From NCBI RefSeq assembly GCF_900105005.1, contig NZ_LT629748.1:3162001-3226000 (forward strand): a stretch of DNA of 64,000 bases, given 5' to 3'. The first letter of the stretch is position 1, and each line of letters opens with the position of its first letter. The position numbers and the translations under genes are program-made. This DNA is from Halopseudomonas litoralis (lineage in GTDB: Bacteria > Pseudomonadota > Gammaproteobacteria > Pseudomonadales > Pseudomonadaceae). Positions 35,058 through 43,299 of this stretch are shown here, in pieces. The notes beneath the pieces were generated by a model, which saw only the letters and a program-made list of their open reading frames with translations, was not told where the DNA came from and made no database searches.

Positions 35058-37298
35058 ATGAGTGAGTCAACGTTGCACGGCCTGCGTGTCGTCAGCCTGG
35101 GTTCAGGCATTGCGAGCGCTGCGGCGGGTTTGCACCTGTGCGAAGCAGGCGCCGAGGTGATTCTGGTCGAGCCGCCCGGCAATCCGGCTCGGAGACAGGA
35201 GGCGCTGTTCGCGGTGCTTAATCGGGGCAAGCGCAGTGTCACGCTGGATATCGATGTGCCGGACGGGCAGCAACAACTCGAACAGCTGCTGGCCGCCGCC
35301 GACGTATTCATTCACGAGTTCACCTCCAAACAGGCCGCGACCCTGACGCTTGGCGATGCACAGCTGGCGGAGCGCTTTCCTGGCTTGATCGTTTCAGCCA
35401 TCACCGGCTGGCCAAAGAAGCATCCATTGGCCGAGGCAATGCCACGTGAAACTCTGGTGCTGGCGCGGCTGGGCCTGCTCGACGAACAGCCAGGCCACCG
35501 TGAAGGGCCGGTATTCGTACGCATGCCGTTTGCCAACTGGCTTGCAAGTTGGCTGTGTGTGGTTGGCGTAATGGCACGGTTGATCGCACGCGATCGGGAT
35601 GGTCAGGGCGGCAGCGCGCATACCAGTCTGGCCCAGGCCGCGCTTGTTCCGATGACCATGCATTGGAGCCGCGCCGAAAAGCCGACACCCGCATTCGCCA
35701 AGGGGCTGGATAAACACATCCCCATCCCACTGCATCAGTGCGCGGATGGTCGCTGGATTCACGTGCATTACTCGCCGGATAAATCCCCTTGGATGGCAGA
35801 CGCCATGGCTGAATTGGGCGAGGCGGAAGTTGCCCGGCTGAATGCACAGTGGCCACCCAGCCATGTGGCACCGAATTTCGGGGCTAACCGGGCCATTATT
35901 GCCACGCGATCCGCGCAGGAATGGGTCGAGCATTTCTGGCAGCATGATGTTTCCGCACAGATTGCCGCGCCGTTCGGTGACATCTATTTCGACGAGCAGG
36001 CGCGGCTAAATGGCTATGTCGTTGAAGTGGAGGACGCCACGCTCGGCAAGACGCTGCAGCCGGGGCCAGCCTGGAAGATCACACCACCGGCACGCATAGG
36101 TCGTTCCGCACCTCAACCTGGAGCAGACAACGGCATTGGCTTCGAGACCTCGCCAAAGCAGCGTCTGATTACGGATATGGCGCGCCAGGGCGATCCGTTG
36201 CCGCCCTTGCATGGCCTCAAGGTGCTCGATCTTGGCGCCTATCTGGCCGGGCCCTTCGCCTGCATGATGCTGGCCGATCTAGGTGCGGAGGTCATCAAGG
36301 TCGAAGCCCCAGCCGGCGATGCCATGCGTCGGCTGGAACGCATTTTCAGTGGCACTCAGCGCGGCAAGCTCGGCGTCGCGCTCAAACTTGGCGATGAGCT
36401 AAGTCAACCGGCGGTCGAGGCGCTGGTACGTTGGGCCGATGTGGTCCATCACAACATGCGCTTGCCGGCAGCGCGCAAGCTGCAGGTCGATTACGACTGC
36501 CTCAAGCTGATCAATCCGCAACTTCTCTACTGCCACGTCAGTGCTTATGGACCCACCGGGCCACGTGCGGATTGGCCCGGCTTCGACCAGCTGATGCAGG
36601 CCTCCTGCGGCTGGGAAGTAGAACAGGGCGGCGCCGGCCAACCGCCGATGTGGCTGCGTTTTGGCGTTGGTGATTTCTTTGCGGGGCTTTCTTCGCTATA
36701 CGTTCTGCTATTGGGTCTTTACCAGCGGGCGCGGACCGGCGAAGGGCAAATGGTAAACGCGTCGCTGCTTGGCGCCACATTACTCACCATGAGCGAGGCG
36801 GTCGCCCGCGAGGATGGCAGCGTCACGCCAATAGCGCACCTGGATGCCACCCAGACCGGTCTGTGCGACACGCACCGGCTGTATTGTTGTAGTGACGGCT
36901 GGGTCGCCGTGGCGGCACTGGCGCCCGAAGAAGCGCAGCGTTTCCACGCGTTAGCCGGCGCTGATCCCGAGGTGCATTTCGCCGCGCAAACCCAGACCGA
37001 GGCGCTGTTATCGCTGAGCGCGCATGATGTGCCCGCCGAAGCCGTTCTCGAAGCGCAGCTTGACCCCTTTCTCGACAACCCTGACCACGCCGCGGCTGGC
37101 TTGCATACCCGTTATCAACATGCGGAGTACGGCGAGCTGCAACAGATTGGCGCGTTCTGGGATTTCGGTGATCTGCCGTTGTCGCTGGATCGTCCGCCAC
37201 CGGCCCTCGGCCAGCACAGCCGCGAGGTGCTCGGCGGGCTTGGTATTGGCGATATTGAGCTGGACCGACTGGCTGCGGCCGGCGTTGTTCGGCTGTGA
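35058..37298 (+). CDS. Tandem-domain class III (CaiB/BaiF) CoA-transferase-like protein
   Basis: A 746-residue protein with two CoA-transferase family III domains in a row, about 1-340 and 385-746. Each has the beginning motif (GLRVVSLGSGIASAAAGLHL and GLKVLDLGAYLAGPFACMML) and the GADVFIHE/GEGQ pattern. In the usual enzyme a catalytic Asp lies in V-D-x-S-M-x-D-G. Here domain 1 reads AHTSLAQA (Gln193) and domain 2 VNASLLGA (Gly572), so the Asp is missing in both, by my alignment. ATG 35058 has AAAGG 5 nt upstream. It heads an operon with SDR, acyl-CoA dehydrogenase, kinase and SDR genes. It may not transfer CoA by the classical anhydride mechanism. Confidence 0.82.
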   Translation: MSESTLHGLRVVSLGSGIASAAAGLHLCEAGAEVILVEPPGNPARRQEALFAVLNRGKRSVTLDIDVPDGQQQLEQLLAAADVFIHEFTSKQAATLTLGDAQLAERFPGLIVSAITGWPKKHPLAEAMPRETLVLARLGLLDEQPGHREGPVFVRMPFANWLASWLCVVGVMARLIARDRDGQGGSAHTSLAQAALVPMTMHWSRAEKPTPAFAKGLDKHIPIPLHQCADGRWIHVHYSPDKSPWMADAMAELGEAEVARLNAQWPPSHVAPNFGANRAIIATRSAQEWVEHFWQHDVSAQIAAPFGDIYFDEQARLNGYVVEVEDATLGKTLQPGPAWKITPPARIGRSAPQPGADNGIGFETSPKQRLITDMARQGDPLPPLHGLKVLDLGAYLAGPFACMMLADLGAEVIKVEAPAGDAMRRLERIFSGTQRGKLGVALKLGDELSQPAVEALVRWADVVHHNMRLPAARKLQVDYDCLKLINPQLLYCHVSAYGPTGPRADWPGFDQLMQASCGWEVEQGGAGQPPMWLRFGVGDFFAGLSSLYVLLLGLYQRARTGEGQMVNASLLGATLLTMSEAVAREDGSVTPIAHLDATQTGLCDTHRLYCCSDGWVAVAALAPEEAQRFHALAGADPEVHFAAQTQTEALLSLSAHDVPAEAVLEAQLDPFLDNPDHAAAGLHTRYQHAEYGELQQIGAFWDFGDLPLSLDRPPPALGQHSREVLGGLGIGDIELDRLAAAGVVRL

Positions 37299-37433
37299 AG
37301 CCTGGTACGCACCCCATCGAACCTTGCTGGCGGGTGGCACCGCTGCCCGCTCCCTCTGGATCGACGCCGGAACCCCATGCAGTCAAACGGTTGCGCGTTG
37401 AGAAGCGAATAAAAACGAACAAGGAAAAACGCC

Positions 37434-38171
37434 ATGAATGAATTGGATTTTAGCGGCAAGACGGTGCTGATAGTCGGCGGCTCCAGTGGCATCGGTAACG
37501 GCATCGCGCAGAGCTTTCGCCAGCGCGGCGCCGAGGTGCATGTCTGGGGAACCCGCCCGAGCGCACAGGATTACGCTGATTCGGTAGATTCGCGCCTCGA
37601 AGGACTGCACTACGCGCAAGTCGATGTCTCCGACGCTGACGTGATCGAGGCTGCGGTCGTGCCGTTCACTCGGCTCGATGTGTTGATTCAGGCGCAAGGT
37701 ACGGTGCTCTACGATCGTCAGGAATTTCTCACTGAAGGCTTCAAGAAAGTATTGGATATAAACCTCACAAGCCTGATGGTCTGCGCGCAGAAGTTTTTCG
37801 AGCTGCTCAAGGAATCACGTGGCGCGATGATTACGGTCAGCTCGGCGGCAGCCTTCCATTCGACCCGCGGCAATCCGGCCTACAACGCCTCCAAGACCGG
37901 GGCCTTTGGCCTGACCCGCACGCTTGGTGAGGCCTGGGCGCGCGATGGCATCCGGGTCAATGGCATCGCTCCGGGCCTGGTGGAGACCAAGCTCACCCGC
38001 GTCACCACTGAAAATCCCAAACGCCTCGAAGGTGCGCTACGTGCAATTCCACTGGGCCGCCTCGGCACCCCACAGGACATGGCCAACGTTGCGCTATTCC
38101 TGGCTTCGCCGCTGGCTGGCTACATGCTGGGCCAGACCTTGTTGGTCGATGGCGGCATGCTGCTCGCTTGA
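37434..38171 (+). CDS. Short-chain dehydrogenase/reductase
   Basis: A 245-residue SDR: VGGSSGIGNGIAQ, IQAQGTVL (a variant of the NAG motif), ITVSSAAAFHS, active-site YNASK, VNGIAPGLVETK and MLGQTLLVDGG. All catalytic residues are present. Preceded by AAGGA 12 nt before the ATG. It lies 135 nt after the CoA-transferase gene and 27 nt before the acyl-CoA dehydrogenase. Probably oxidises a hydroxyacid or hydroxyacyl-CoA intermediate. Confidence 0.9.
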   Translation: MNELDFSGKTVLIVGGSSGIGNGIAQSFRQRGAEVHVWGTRPSAQDYADSVDSRLEGLHYAQVDVSDADVIEAAVVPFTRLDVLIQAQGTVLYDRQEFLTEGFKKVLDINLTSLMVCAQKFFELLKESRGAMITVSSAAAFHSTRGNPAYNASKTGAFGLTRTLGEAWARDGIRVNGIAPGLVETKLTRVTTENPKRLEGALRAIPLGRLGTPQDMANVALFLASPLAGYMLGQTLLVDGGMLLA

Positions 38172-38198
38172 CGTCACTCATATTAGTAGGAGCAAGAC

Positions 38199-39500
38199 AT
38201 GAGCTGGGATTTCGAAACCGATCCGGACTTTCAAACCGAGCTGGACTGGATCGACCGCTTCGTTCGTGAGGAAGTCGAGCCGCTGGAGCATGTGCTGGGC
38301 AGCCCGTGGAACATTCATGATCCGCTATTCAAGCAGCTGGTGCGTCCACTACAGGCGCAGGTCCGGGCCCGCAAGCTCTGGGCGTGTCATCTGGGCCCTG
38401 AGTTGGGCGGGCCAGGTTATGGCCAGGTGCGCCTGGCGCTGATCAACGAAATTCTCGGCCGAGCACTGTTCGCGCCTATTGTCTTCGGCTGCCACGCGCC
38501 GGATTCGGGCAATGGCGAAATTCTCGCGCACTACGGTAGCGAAGAGCAGAAGCGCAAGTACCTCGAACCTTTGCTCGACAACGAGATAGTCTCCTGCTTC
38601 GCCATGACCGAGCCCCAAGGCGGCGCCGACCCCAGCGTGTTCACCACCGATGCCGTGCGCGACGGCAACGACTGGCTTATCAGCGGTGAGAAGTGGTTCG
38701 GCTCCAATGCACGATACGCGGCGTTTTTTATTGTCATGGCAGTGACCGACAAGAGCGTTTCGGTGCACAAGGGCACCACCATGTTTATCGTTCCGGCGAA
38801 TGCGTCGGGCGTGAGCATCGTGCGCAACGTCGGTATAGCCGACGATCCGGAGGCCACGCACGCCTACCTGCGTTTCGACAAGGTGCGGGTCTCGTCCAGC
38901 GACCTGCTCGGCGAGCCCGGCGAAGCCTTCGTCGTCGCCCAGGTGCGACTCGGTGGTGGTCGCGTGCATCACGCCATGCGCGTTATCGGGCAAGCACAAA
39001 GAGCGCTTGATGCATTGTGCGAGCGCGCCCTGTCGCGCACCACCCAAGGCGGCCTGCTGGCCGAAAAGCAGATGGTGCAGGAAAAAATCGCCGACTCCTG
39101 GATCGAGCTGGAGCAGTTCCGGTTGCTGGTGATGCGCACCGCCTGGCGCATCGACAAGTACCAGGACTATTTGCGCGTGCGTAAAGACATCGCAGCAGTA
39201 AAGGCAGCCATGCCTAAGGTGCTGCATGACATTGCCGCCCGCGCGCTGCATGTGCATGGCTCGATCGGTGTGTCTGAGGAGATGCCATTCGCCGGGTACA
39301 TTCTGCGTTCCTTCCAGATGGGCCTGGCGGACGGCCCGACTGAGGTACACAAGGTCACCGTGGCCAAACAAATACTACGGGACTATCAGCCAAGCGACAG
39401 TCTGTTTCCCAGCTACCACCGCCCGACTGCGGCAGCGCTGGCACGTGAGAAATATGCCGACGCGCTAGCGACACTGGAACAAAGCGGAGAGCAGCGGTGA
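38199..39500 (+). CDS. Acyl-CoA dehydrogenase, ACAD10/11 or LvaC-like
   Basis: A 433-residue flavoprotein: CFAMTEPQGGADPSVFTT (substrate and FAD binding), SGEKWFGSNARYA, and HVHGSIGVSEEMPFAGYILRSFQ near the C-terminus. The catalytic base of classical family members is Glu in YEGTSE; here the same position is Asp378 in ADGPTEVHK, the form I recall in ACAD10/11 and the levulinate enzyme LvaC. These enzymes remove phosphate from a phosphorylated 4-hydroxyacyl-CoA rather than simply desaturate it. Its stop overlaps the next gene's GTG start (GTGA), so it is coupled to a kinase-like gene. AGTAGGAGC precedes the ATG. Confidence 0.87.
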   Translation: MSWDFETDPDFQTELDWIDRFVREEVEPLEHVLGSPWNIHDPLFKQLVRPLQAQVRARKLWACHLGPELGGPGYGQVRLALINEILGRALFAPIVFGCHAPDSGNGEILAHYGSEEQKRKYLEPLLDNEIVSCFAMTEPQGGADPSVFTTDAVRDGNDWLISGEKWFGSNARYAAFFIVMAVTDKSVSVHKGTTMFIVPANASGVSIVRNVGIADDPEATHAYLRFDKVRVSSSDLLGEPGEAFVVAQVRLGGGRVHHAMRVIGQAQRALDALCERALSRTTQGGLLAEKQMVQEKIADSWIELEQFRLLVMRTAWRIDKYQDYLRVRKDIAAVKAAMPKVLHDIAARALHVHGSIGVSEEMPFAGYILRSFQMGLADGPTEVHKVTVAKQILRDYQPSDSLFPSYHRPTAAALAREKYADALATLEQSGEQR

Positions 39501-40549
39501 GCAGTCAGGCTGAGTGGCGCGAGCTGGTCGATCTCGACCGTTTGGGCGCCTGGATGGATGAGCGGAATCTTGCGTCCGGACCGCTGGAAAATGCCGTGCG
39601 GCTCACCGGCGGCACGCAGAATCTGTTGCTGCGCTTTCGCCGGGGCGATCATGAATTTGTGCTGCGTCGGCCATCGGCGGAATTACAGGAAGTAGGTGGC
39701 AAGACCATCGCACGCGAAGCCCGCATGCTGAACGCGCTGGCGGGCAGCCGGGTGCCGCACGCCGCATTGATCGCGGCCTGCGATGACGAGGCCGTTCTGG
39801 GGGCGAAGTTCTATCTAATGGAACCGGTAGATGGCTTCAATCCCAATTCTCCAGCCGGTTTGCCGATGCCCCATGCCGGCGACCTCGACATGCGCCGGCG
39901 CATGGGACTGGCCATGGTCGACGCGCTGCTTTGCCTTCATGAGCTGGATTATCGAGCCATCGGTCTCGGCGGCTTCGGGCGGCCCGACGGCTTTCATCAA
40001 CGGCAAGTGGCCCGCTGGCTGCACCAGCTTGAAAGCGTTGCCGGCTACGCCGGTTGGCCGGGCGCAGGCAGCCTTCCCGAGCTCGACCGGCTGGCACGCT
40101 GGCTGAATGATAACTGCCCGCAACAGTGCAGCCCAGGCATCCTGCACGGCGACTATCACCTGTCCAATGTAATGTTCAGTCGCAAGGGGCCGGAGCTTAG
40201 TGCGATCGTCGACTGGGAGCTGGCCACCATCGGCGACCCGCTACTGGATCTCGCCTGGTTGGTGGTGACATGGCCGGACGCCAGCGGCCACGGCGCCGGC
40301 ACGATTGAGGTGCATCCGTGGGAGGGGTTTCCTGCAGCGGACGAGCTGGTGGCGCGCTACGTGGCCGGTAGCTCTCGCAGCTTCGAAGCCTTCACCTGGT
40401 ATCTGGTGCTCGCGGCTTTCAAGCTTGGTATTTTTCTCGAAGTCAGCTACGCGCGGGCCTGCGCCGGCAAGGCGTCGATGGAACACGGTAGAAAACACCA
40501 CGCCTCGGCGCTGCGGCTATTTGAGGGCGCGCTGTCGCGGATCGAATAA
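39497..40549 (+). CDS. APH-family kinase, LvaA/ACAD10-like
   Basis: A 350-residue aminoglycoside-phosphotransferase-fold kinase. The catalytic loop is H217-G-D219-YHLS-N224 and the Mg site D239 (IVDWELATIGDPLLDLAW), both intact and almost the same as the kinase domain of ACAD10/11. With the LvaA precedent, it would phosphorylate a hydroxyl of an acyl-CoA, which the coupled acyl-CoA dehydrogenase then eliminates. It starts with GTG at 39497, overlapping the dehydrogenase stop by 4 nt. A small LvaB-type helper gene is not adjacent. Confidence 0.87.
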   Translation: MSSQAEWRELVDLDRLGAWMDERNLASGPLENAVRLTGGTQNLLLRFRRGDHEFVLRRPSAELQEVGGKTIAREARMLNALAGSRVPHAALIAACDDEAVLGAKFYLMEPVDGFNPNSPAGLPMPHAGDLDMRRRMGLAMVDALLCLHELDYRAIGLGGFGRPDGFHQRQVARWLHQLESVAGYAGWPGAGSLPELDRLARWLNDNCPQQCSPGILHGDYHLSNVMFSRKGPELSAIVDWELATIGDPLLDLAWLVVTWPDASGHGAGTIEVHPWEGFPAADELVARYVAGSSRSFEAFTWYLVLAAFKLGIFLEVSYARACAGKASMEHGRKHHASALRLFEGALSRIE

Positions 40550-40606
40550 CTCCACATTTCCTATCCAGCGGCGACAGACGCCGCTGCACTACATGAGGGC
40601 GGCTCC

Positions 40607-41365
40607 ATGCAACTGGCAGACAAACGCATCATCGTGACAGGCGGCGCGCGCGGCATTGGCGCTGCTATCGTCGCGGCATACATCGCCGAGGGCGCCCATG
40701 TCATCAGTCTTGATGTCGACACCTCGCAAGACCCGGTGATGAGTGAGGGGGGCGGTTGGGCAAAAAGCCGGATCTGTGATATCTCCGATTCCGCGTCGGT
40801 GAACGAAGCGTTCGACTTCGCTATCGGTCAGTTGGGCGGGCTGGACGTGCTGGTCAATGCTGCCGGAATAGCGCCCAACGCCACTGCTGATGAAATCACC
40901 CTGGATGAGTGGGAACAAGTATTTGCGGTAAACACCCGCGGCACCTTTCTGACCAACCGCGCGGCGTTCAAGCGTATGAGACAAGGTGGCGGACGGATCA
41001 TCAATTTCGCCTCGGCCGCTGGCGTCGGTGGTCAGCCAGGCAAGGCGCACTATGCCGCCAGCAAGGGCGCGGTCTTGGCATGGACACGCACCGTCGCACG
41101 TGAGTGGGGCCCGCACGGCATTACCGTTAACGCCATCGCCCCGGCGATATGGACTCCGATGTATGACGCCACCCGCGCCAGCATGAGCGAGACCCAGCTT
41201 AAGCAGCACGATGCATTCATGGCCAGTCTGATTCCGCTTGGAGGGCAGCTTGGCGATGCCTCCTGTGATCTGGCACCGGTGCTGATCTTTCTCGCAGGCG
41301 AAGGGTCACGTTTCATAACCGGCCAGACCCTGATGATTGACGGTGGAATGTTGATGCTGAGTTGA
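40607..41365 (+). CDS. Short-chain dehydrogenase/reductase
   Basis: A 252-residue SDR with TGGARGIGAA, NAAGIAPN, INFASAAGVGG, YAASK and FITGQTLMIDGG. All catalytic residues present. It probably oxidises the 3-hydroxyacyl-CoA made by the kinase and dehydrogenase pair. It starts 57 nt after the kinase stop, with a GAGGGC stretch upstream of the ATG. The last gene of the operon; the terminator that follows has been split by an insertion sequence. Confidence 0.88.
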   Translation: MQLADKRIIVTGGARGIGAAIVAAYIAEGAHVISLDVDTSQDPVMSEGGGWAKSRICDISDSASVNEAFDFAIGQLGGLDVLVNAAGIAPNATADEITLDEWEQVFAVNTRGTFLTNRAAFKRMRQGGGRIINFASAAGVGGQPGKAHYAASKGAVLAWTRTVAREWGPHGITVNAIAPAIWTPMYDATRASMSETQLKQHDAFMASLIPLGGQLGDASCDLAPVLIFLAGEGSRFITGQTLMIDGGMLMLS

Positions 41366-41448
41366 GATAGGGACCGGGCCGCTAGTTGCCACGGAGCGGC
41401 TTTGACGTTCAGGGTATGGTGTATATACGTCTCATAGCCCCTCTCCGG

Positions 41449-42824
41449 GGGGGTGTCATAAATTTTGTGTTTGGGCATAACATGTTGCAGCAGAGGATGC
41501 ATGTATGCCGACCAAGAAGAAGCCGGGGCGTGAAACCCCGCGAGACCTACCAGCAATTCCCAAAGAGCTGATTGATCAGTTCGTCAATGGCCCGATGAGC
41601 GCTGAAGCCATTCAGGATGCCTCGATGGCGTTCAAGAAGGCGTTGATCGAGCGGGCCCTTGGTGCCGAGCTAGGGCATCACCTTGGCTACCCTGAAGGTG
41701 CTGAGCGCCCAGAGGGGGCGAGCAACCAGCGTAACGGCCGGAGCGGCAAGACAGTGCTCACCGATGATGGCCCGCTGCGTCTGGACATCCCCCGAGACCG
41801 CGACGGCAGCTTTGCCCCGATCCTGATTCCCAAGCATGAGCGCCGCTTTACCGGCTTTGACGACAAGATCATTGCCATGTATGCCCGAGGCATGACGGTT
41901 CGTGAAATCCGAGCCTTCCTGGCCGAGCAGTACGGAACCGATGTTTCTCATGACTTCATCAGTTCGGTTACCGATGCCGTATTGGAAGAGATTAGCGCTT
42001 GGCAGCAACGCCCCTTGGAGCCAATGTACCCGGTCATCTTTTTCGATGCCTTGAGGGTCAAAATTCGGGACGAGGGCCTGGTTCGCAATAAGGCCGTTTA
42101 CCTAGCGCTTGGGGTGTTACCGGACGGTACACGGGATATTCTGGGCATCTGGATCGAAACGACGGAGGGCGCCAAATTCTGGATGAAGGTGTTCAACGAT
42201 CTGAAGACCCGAGGCGTAGAAGATATATTGATCGCCGTGACTGACGGCCTGAAGGGCATACCTGAAGCCCTGAGTGCGGTGTTCCCGGATACCACCTTGC
42301 AGACCTGCATTGTACATCTGATCCGCAACAGCCTTGATTATGCAGGCTGGGACAAGCGCAGAGAGCTGGCCAAAGCTCTCAAGCCCATCTATCAGGCGCT
42401 CAACGCCGAGGTCGCAGCGCAGGCTTTGGACGCGTTTGAAGCTGGGCCATGGGGTAAGCAGTACCCGACGGTCACAGCAGCCTGGCGGCGTGCGTGGGAT
42501 AGGGTCATTCCGTTCTTTGTGTTCCCGCCCGCCATACGAAAGGTGATCTATACGACCAATGCGATTGAAAGCATCAACGCTCAGTTGCGTAAGATCATTA
42601 AAACCCGGGGCCACTTCCCAACGGATGAGGCCGCGACGAAGTTGATCTGGTTGGCGCTACGTAATATCACTGCCAACTGGGGTAACGCGGCACATGACTG
42701 GAAAGCCGCTATGAATCAGTTCGCGATCCTATACGAAGATCGCTTCACCAGGCCGACCTGGTAAGTGAGGGCCTACCTGATGGCAGGCCATTAACGGCCC
42801 GAACACAAAAAATCTGACAGTCCC
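41449..42824 (+). mobile_element. Intact IS256-family insertion sequence
   Basis: About 1376 bp, bounded by imperfect 28-bp terminal inverted repeats with 22 matches (left GGGGGTGTCATAAATTTTGT..., right reversed GGGACTGTCAGATTTTTTGT...). Flanked by an 8-bp direct repeat CTCTCCGG at 41441-41448 and 42825-42832, the target duplication expected for this family; the boundary is ambiguous by 1 bp because of C runs. One transposase gene fills it. The insertion lies inside the intrinsic terminator of the CoA-transferase operon. No cargo. Confidence 0.85.
41505..42764 (+). CDS. IS256-family transposase
   Basis: A 419-residue DDE transposase of the IS256 (Mutator-like) family. It shows FFDALRVKIRDEG (first Asp), IAVTDGLKGIPEAL (second Asp), CIVHLIRN and the C-terminal TTNAIESINAQLRKIIKTRGHFPT (Glu), so it looks active. 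An AGAGG site lies 8 nt before the ATG. Confidence 0.95.
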   Translation: MPTKKKPGRETPRDLPAIPKELIDQFVNGPMSAEAIQDASMAFKKALIERALGAELGHHLGYPEGAERPEGASNQRNGRSGKTVLTDDGPLRLDIPRDRDGSFAPILIPKHERRFTGFDDKIIAMYARGMTVREIRAFLAEQYGTDVSHDFISSVTDAVLEEISAWQQRPLEPMYPVIFFDALRVKIRDEGLVRNKAVYLALGVLPDGTRDILGIWIETTEGAKFWMKVFNDLKTRGVEDILIAVTDGLKGIPEALSAVFPDTTLQTCIVHLIRNSLDYAGWDKRRELAKALKPIYQALNAEVAAQALDAFEAGPWGKQYPTVTAAWRRAWDRVIPFFVFPPAIRKVIYTTNAIESINAQLRKIIKTRGHFPTDEAATKLIWLALRNITANWGNAAHDWKAAMNQFAILYEDRFTRPTW

Positions 42825-42846
42825 CTCTCCGGAGGGGTTTTGTTTT
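42822..42846 (+). terminator. Intrinsic terminator, restored on the right of the IS
   Basis: CCCCTC (42822-42827), loop TCCG, GAGGGG (42832-42837), then TTTTGTTTT. Removing the element and one copy of the duplication rebuilds the same hairpin from the left flank, so this was the terminator of the CoA-transferase operon. The IS end supplies the needed C residues, so the right copy is complete; the left remnant has lost its T-run. Confidence 0.75.
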
Positions 42847-42860
42847 ACTTGGAGTAAAAC
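42842..42860. promoter_or_regulatory. 19-bp palindrome GTTTTACT-N3-AGTAAAAC, copy 1
   Basis: GTTTTACT (42842-42849), TGG, AGTAAAAC (42853-42860) is a perfect inverted repeat. A second copy with the same arms occurs at 48863. This one overlaps the T-run of the terminator and lies about 270 bp upstream of the small ORF at 43129. It is a candidate operator for a shared regulator. Confidence 0.5.
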
Positions 42861-43004
42861 GATTCATTCAGCCTTCTTGGCGCATCAGCCACCGCCTCAA
42901 AAAACGCCCACGGCGCTCGCCACCTCCCGCCATGCCTGGCCTCCAACAACCATAGGCCACCGCCTGAATAACCCCATACTACTCTCCAACATAATTCTTT
43001 TATT

Positions 43005-43022
43005 AGAACCAGATTCTCTATC
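43005..43022. promoter_or_regulatory. TetR-like operator upstream of 43129
   Basis: AGAACCAGATTCTCTATC matches 14 of 18 positions of the operator core at 3428-3445 (AGAATGCCATTCTCTATC). It lies about 107 bp upstream of the 56-residue ORF and may link this operon to the TetR regulator at 2578. Confidence 0.4.
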
Positions 43023-43128
43023 GTAGATTTATTCGACTTGCTCTGCTAGGTTCAATACATGTCCAAGGCGCGTACATATAGCGCTCGTCAATTTTAGTTT
43101 AAATAACAAAAACAAAAGGTTGCCTTCG

Positions 43129-43299
43129 ATGGACCAGACGAAAGAGCCGTACACGGCCAGCTCACATTCCCGCGTTGTCATGTATCGATTGCCGGAAAGC
43201 TCAACGCTGGAAGTCATTCGTTTCTGTGAACAGCTCTTCCGTATCCTGCAGGGCGCTATAGCCAGCAACAAACAAACTCAGCCATCCAACAACAAATGA
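43129..43299 (+). CDS. 56-residue small protein, coupled to the next gene
   Basis: A 56-residue ORF with AAAGG 10 nt before the ATG; its stop overlaps the ATG of the next gene by 4 nt (ATGA), a strong sign of a real translated gene. It begins MDQTKEPYTASSHSRVVMYR and has a central stretch LEVIRFCEQLFRILQGAI that could form an amphipathic helix. No known family recognised. It lies in the unit led by a candidate TetR operator. Confidence 0.6.
   Translation: MDQTKEPYTASSHSRVVMYRLPESSTLEVIRFCEQLFRILQGAIASNKQTQPSNNK

Noticed and set aside
38349..39371. Open frame of 340 codons on the minus strand
   Set aside because: Antisense to the acyl-CoA dehydrogenase, His- and Gly-rich shadow.
39497..40549. 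Aminoglycoside resistance kinase
   Set aside because: The fold is APH, but motifs and coupling to an acyl-CoA dehydrogenase fit the acyl-CoA kinase type.
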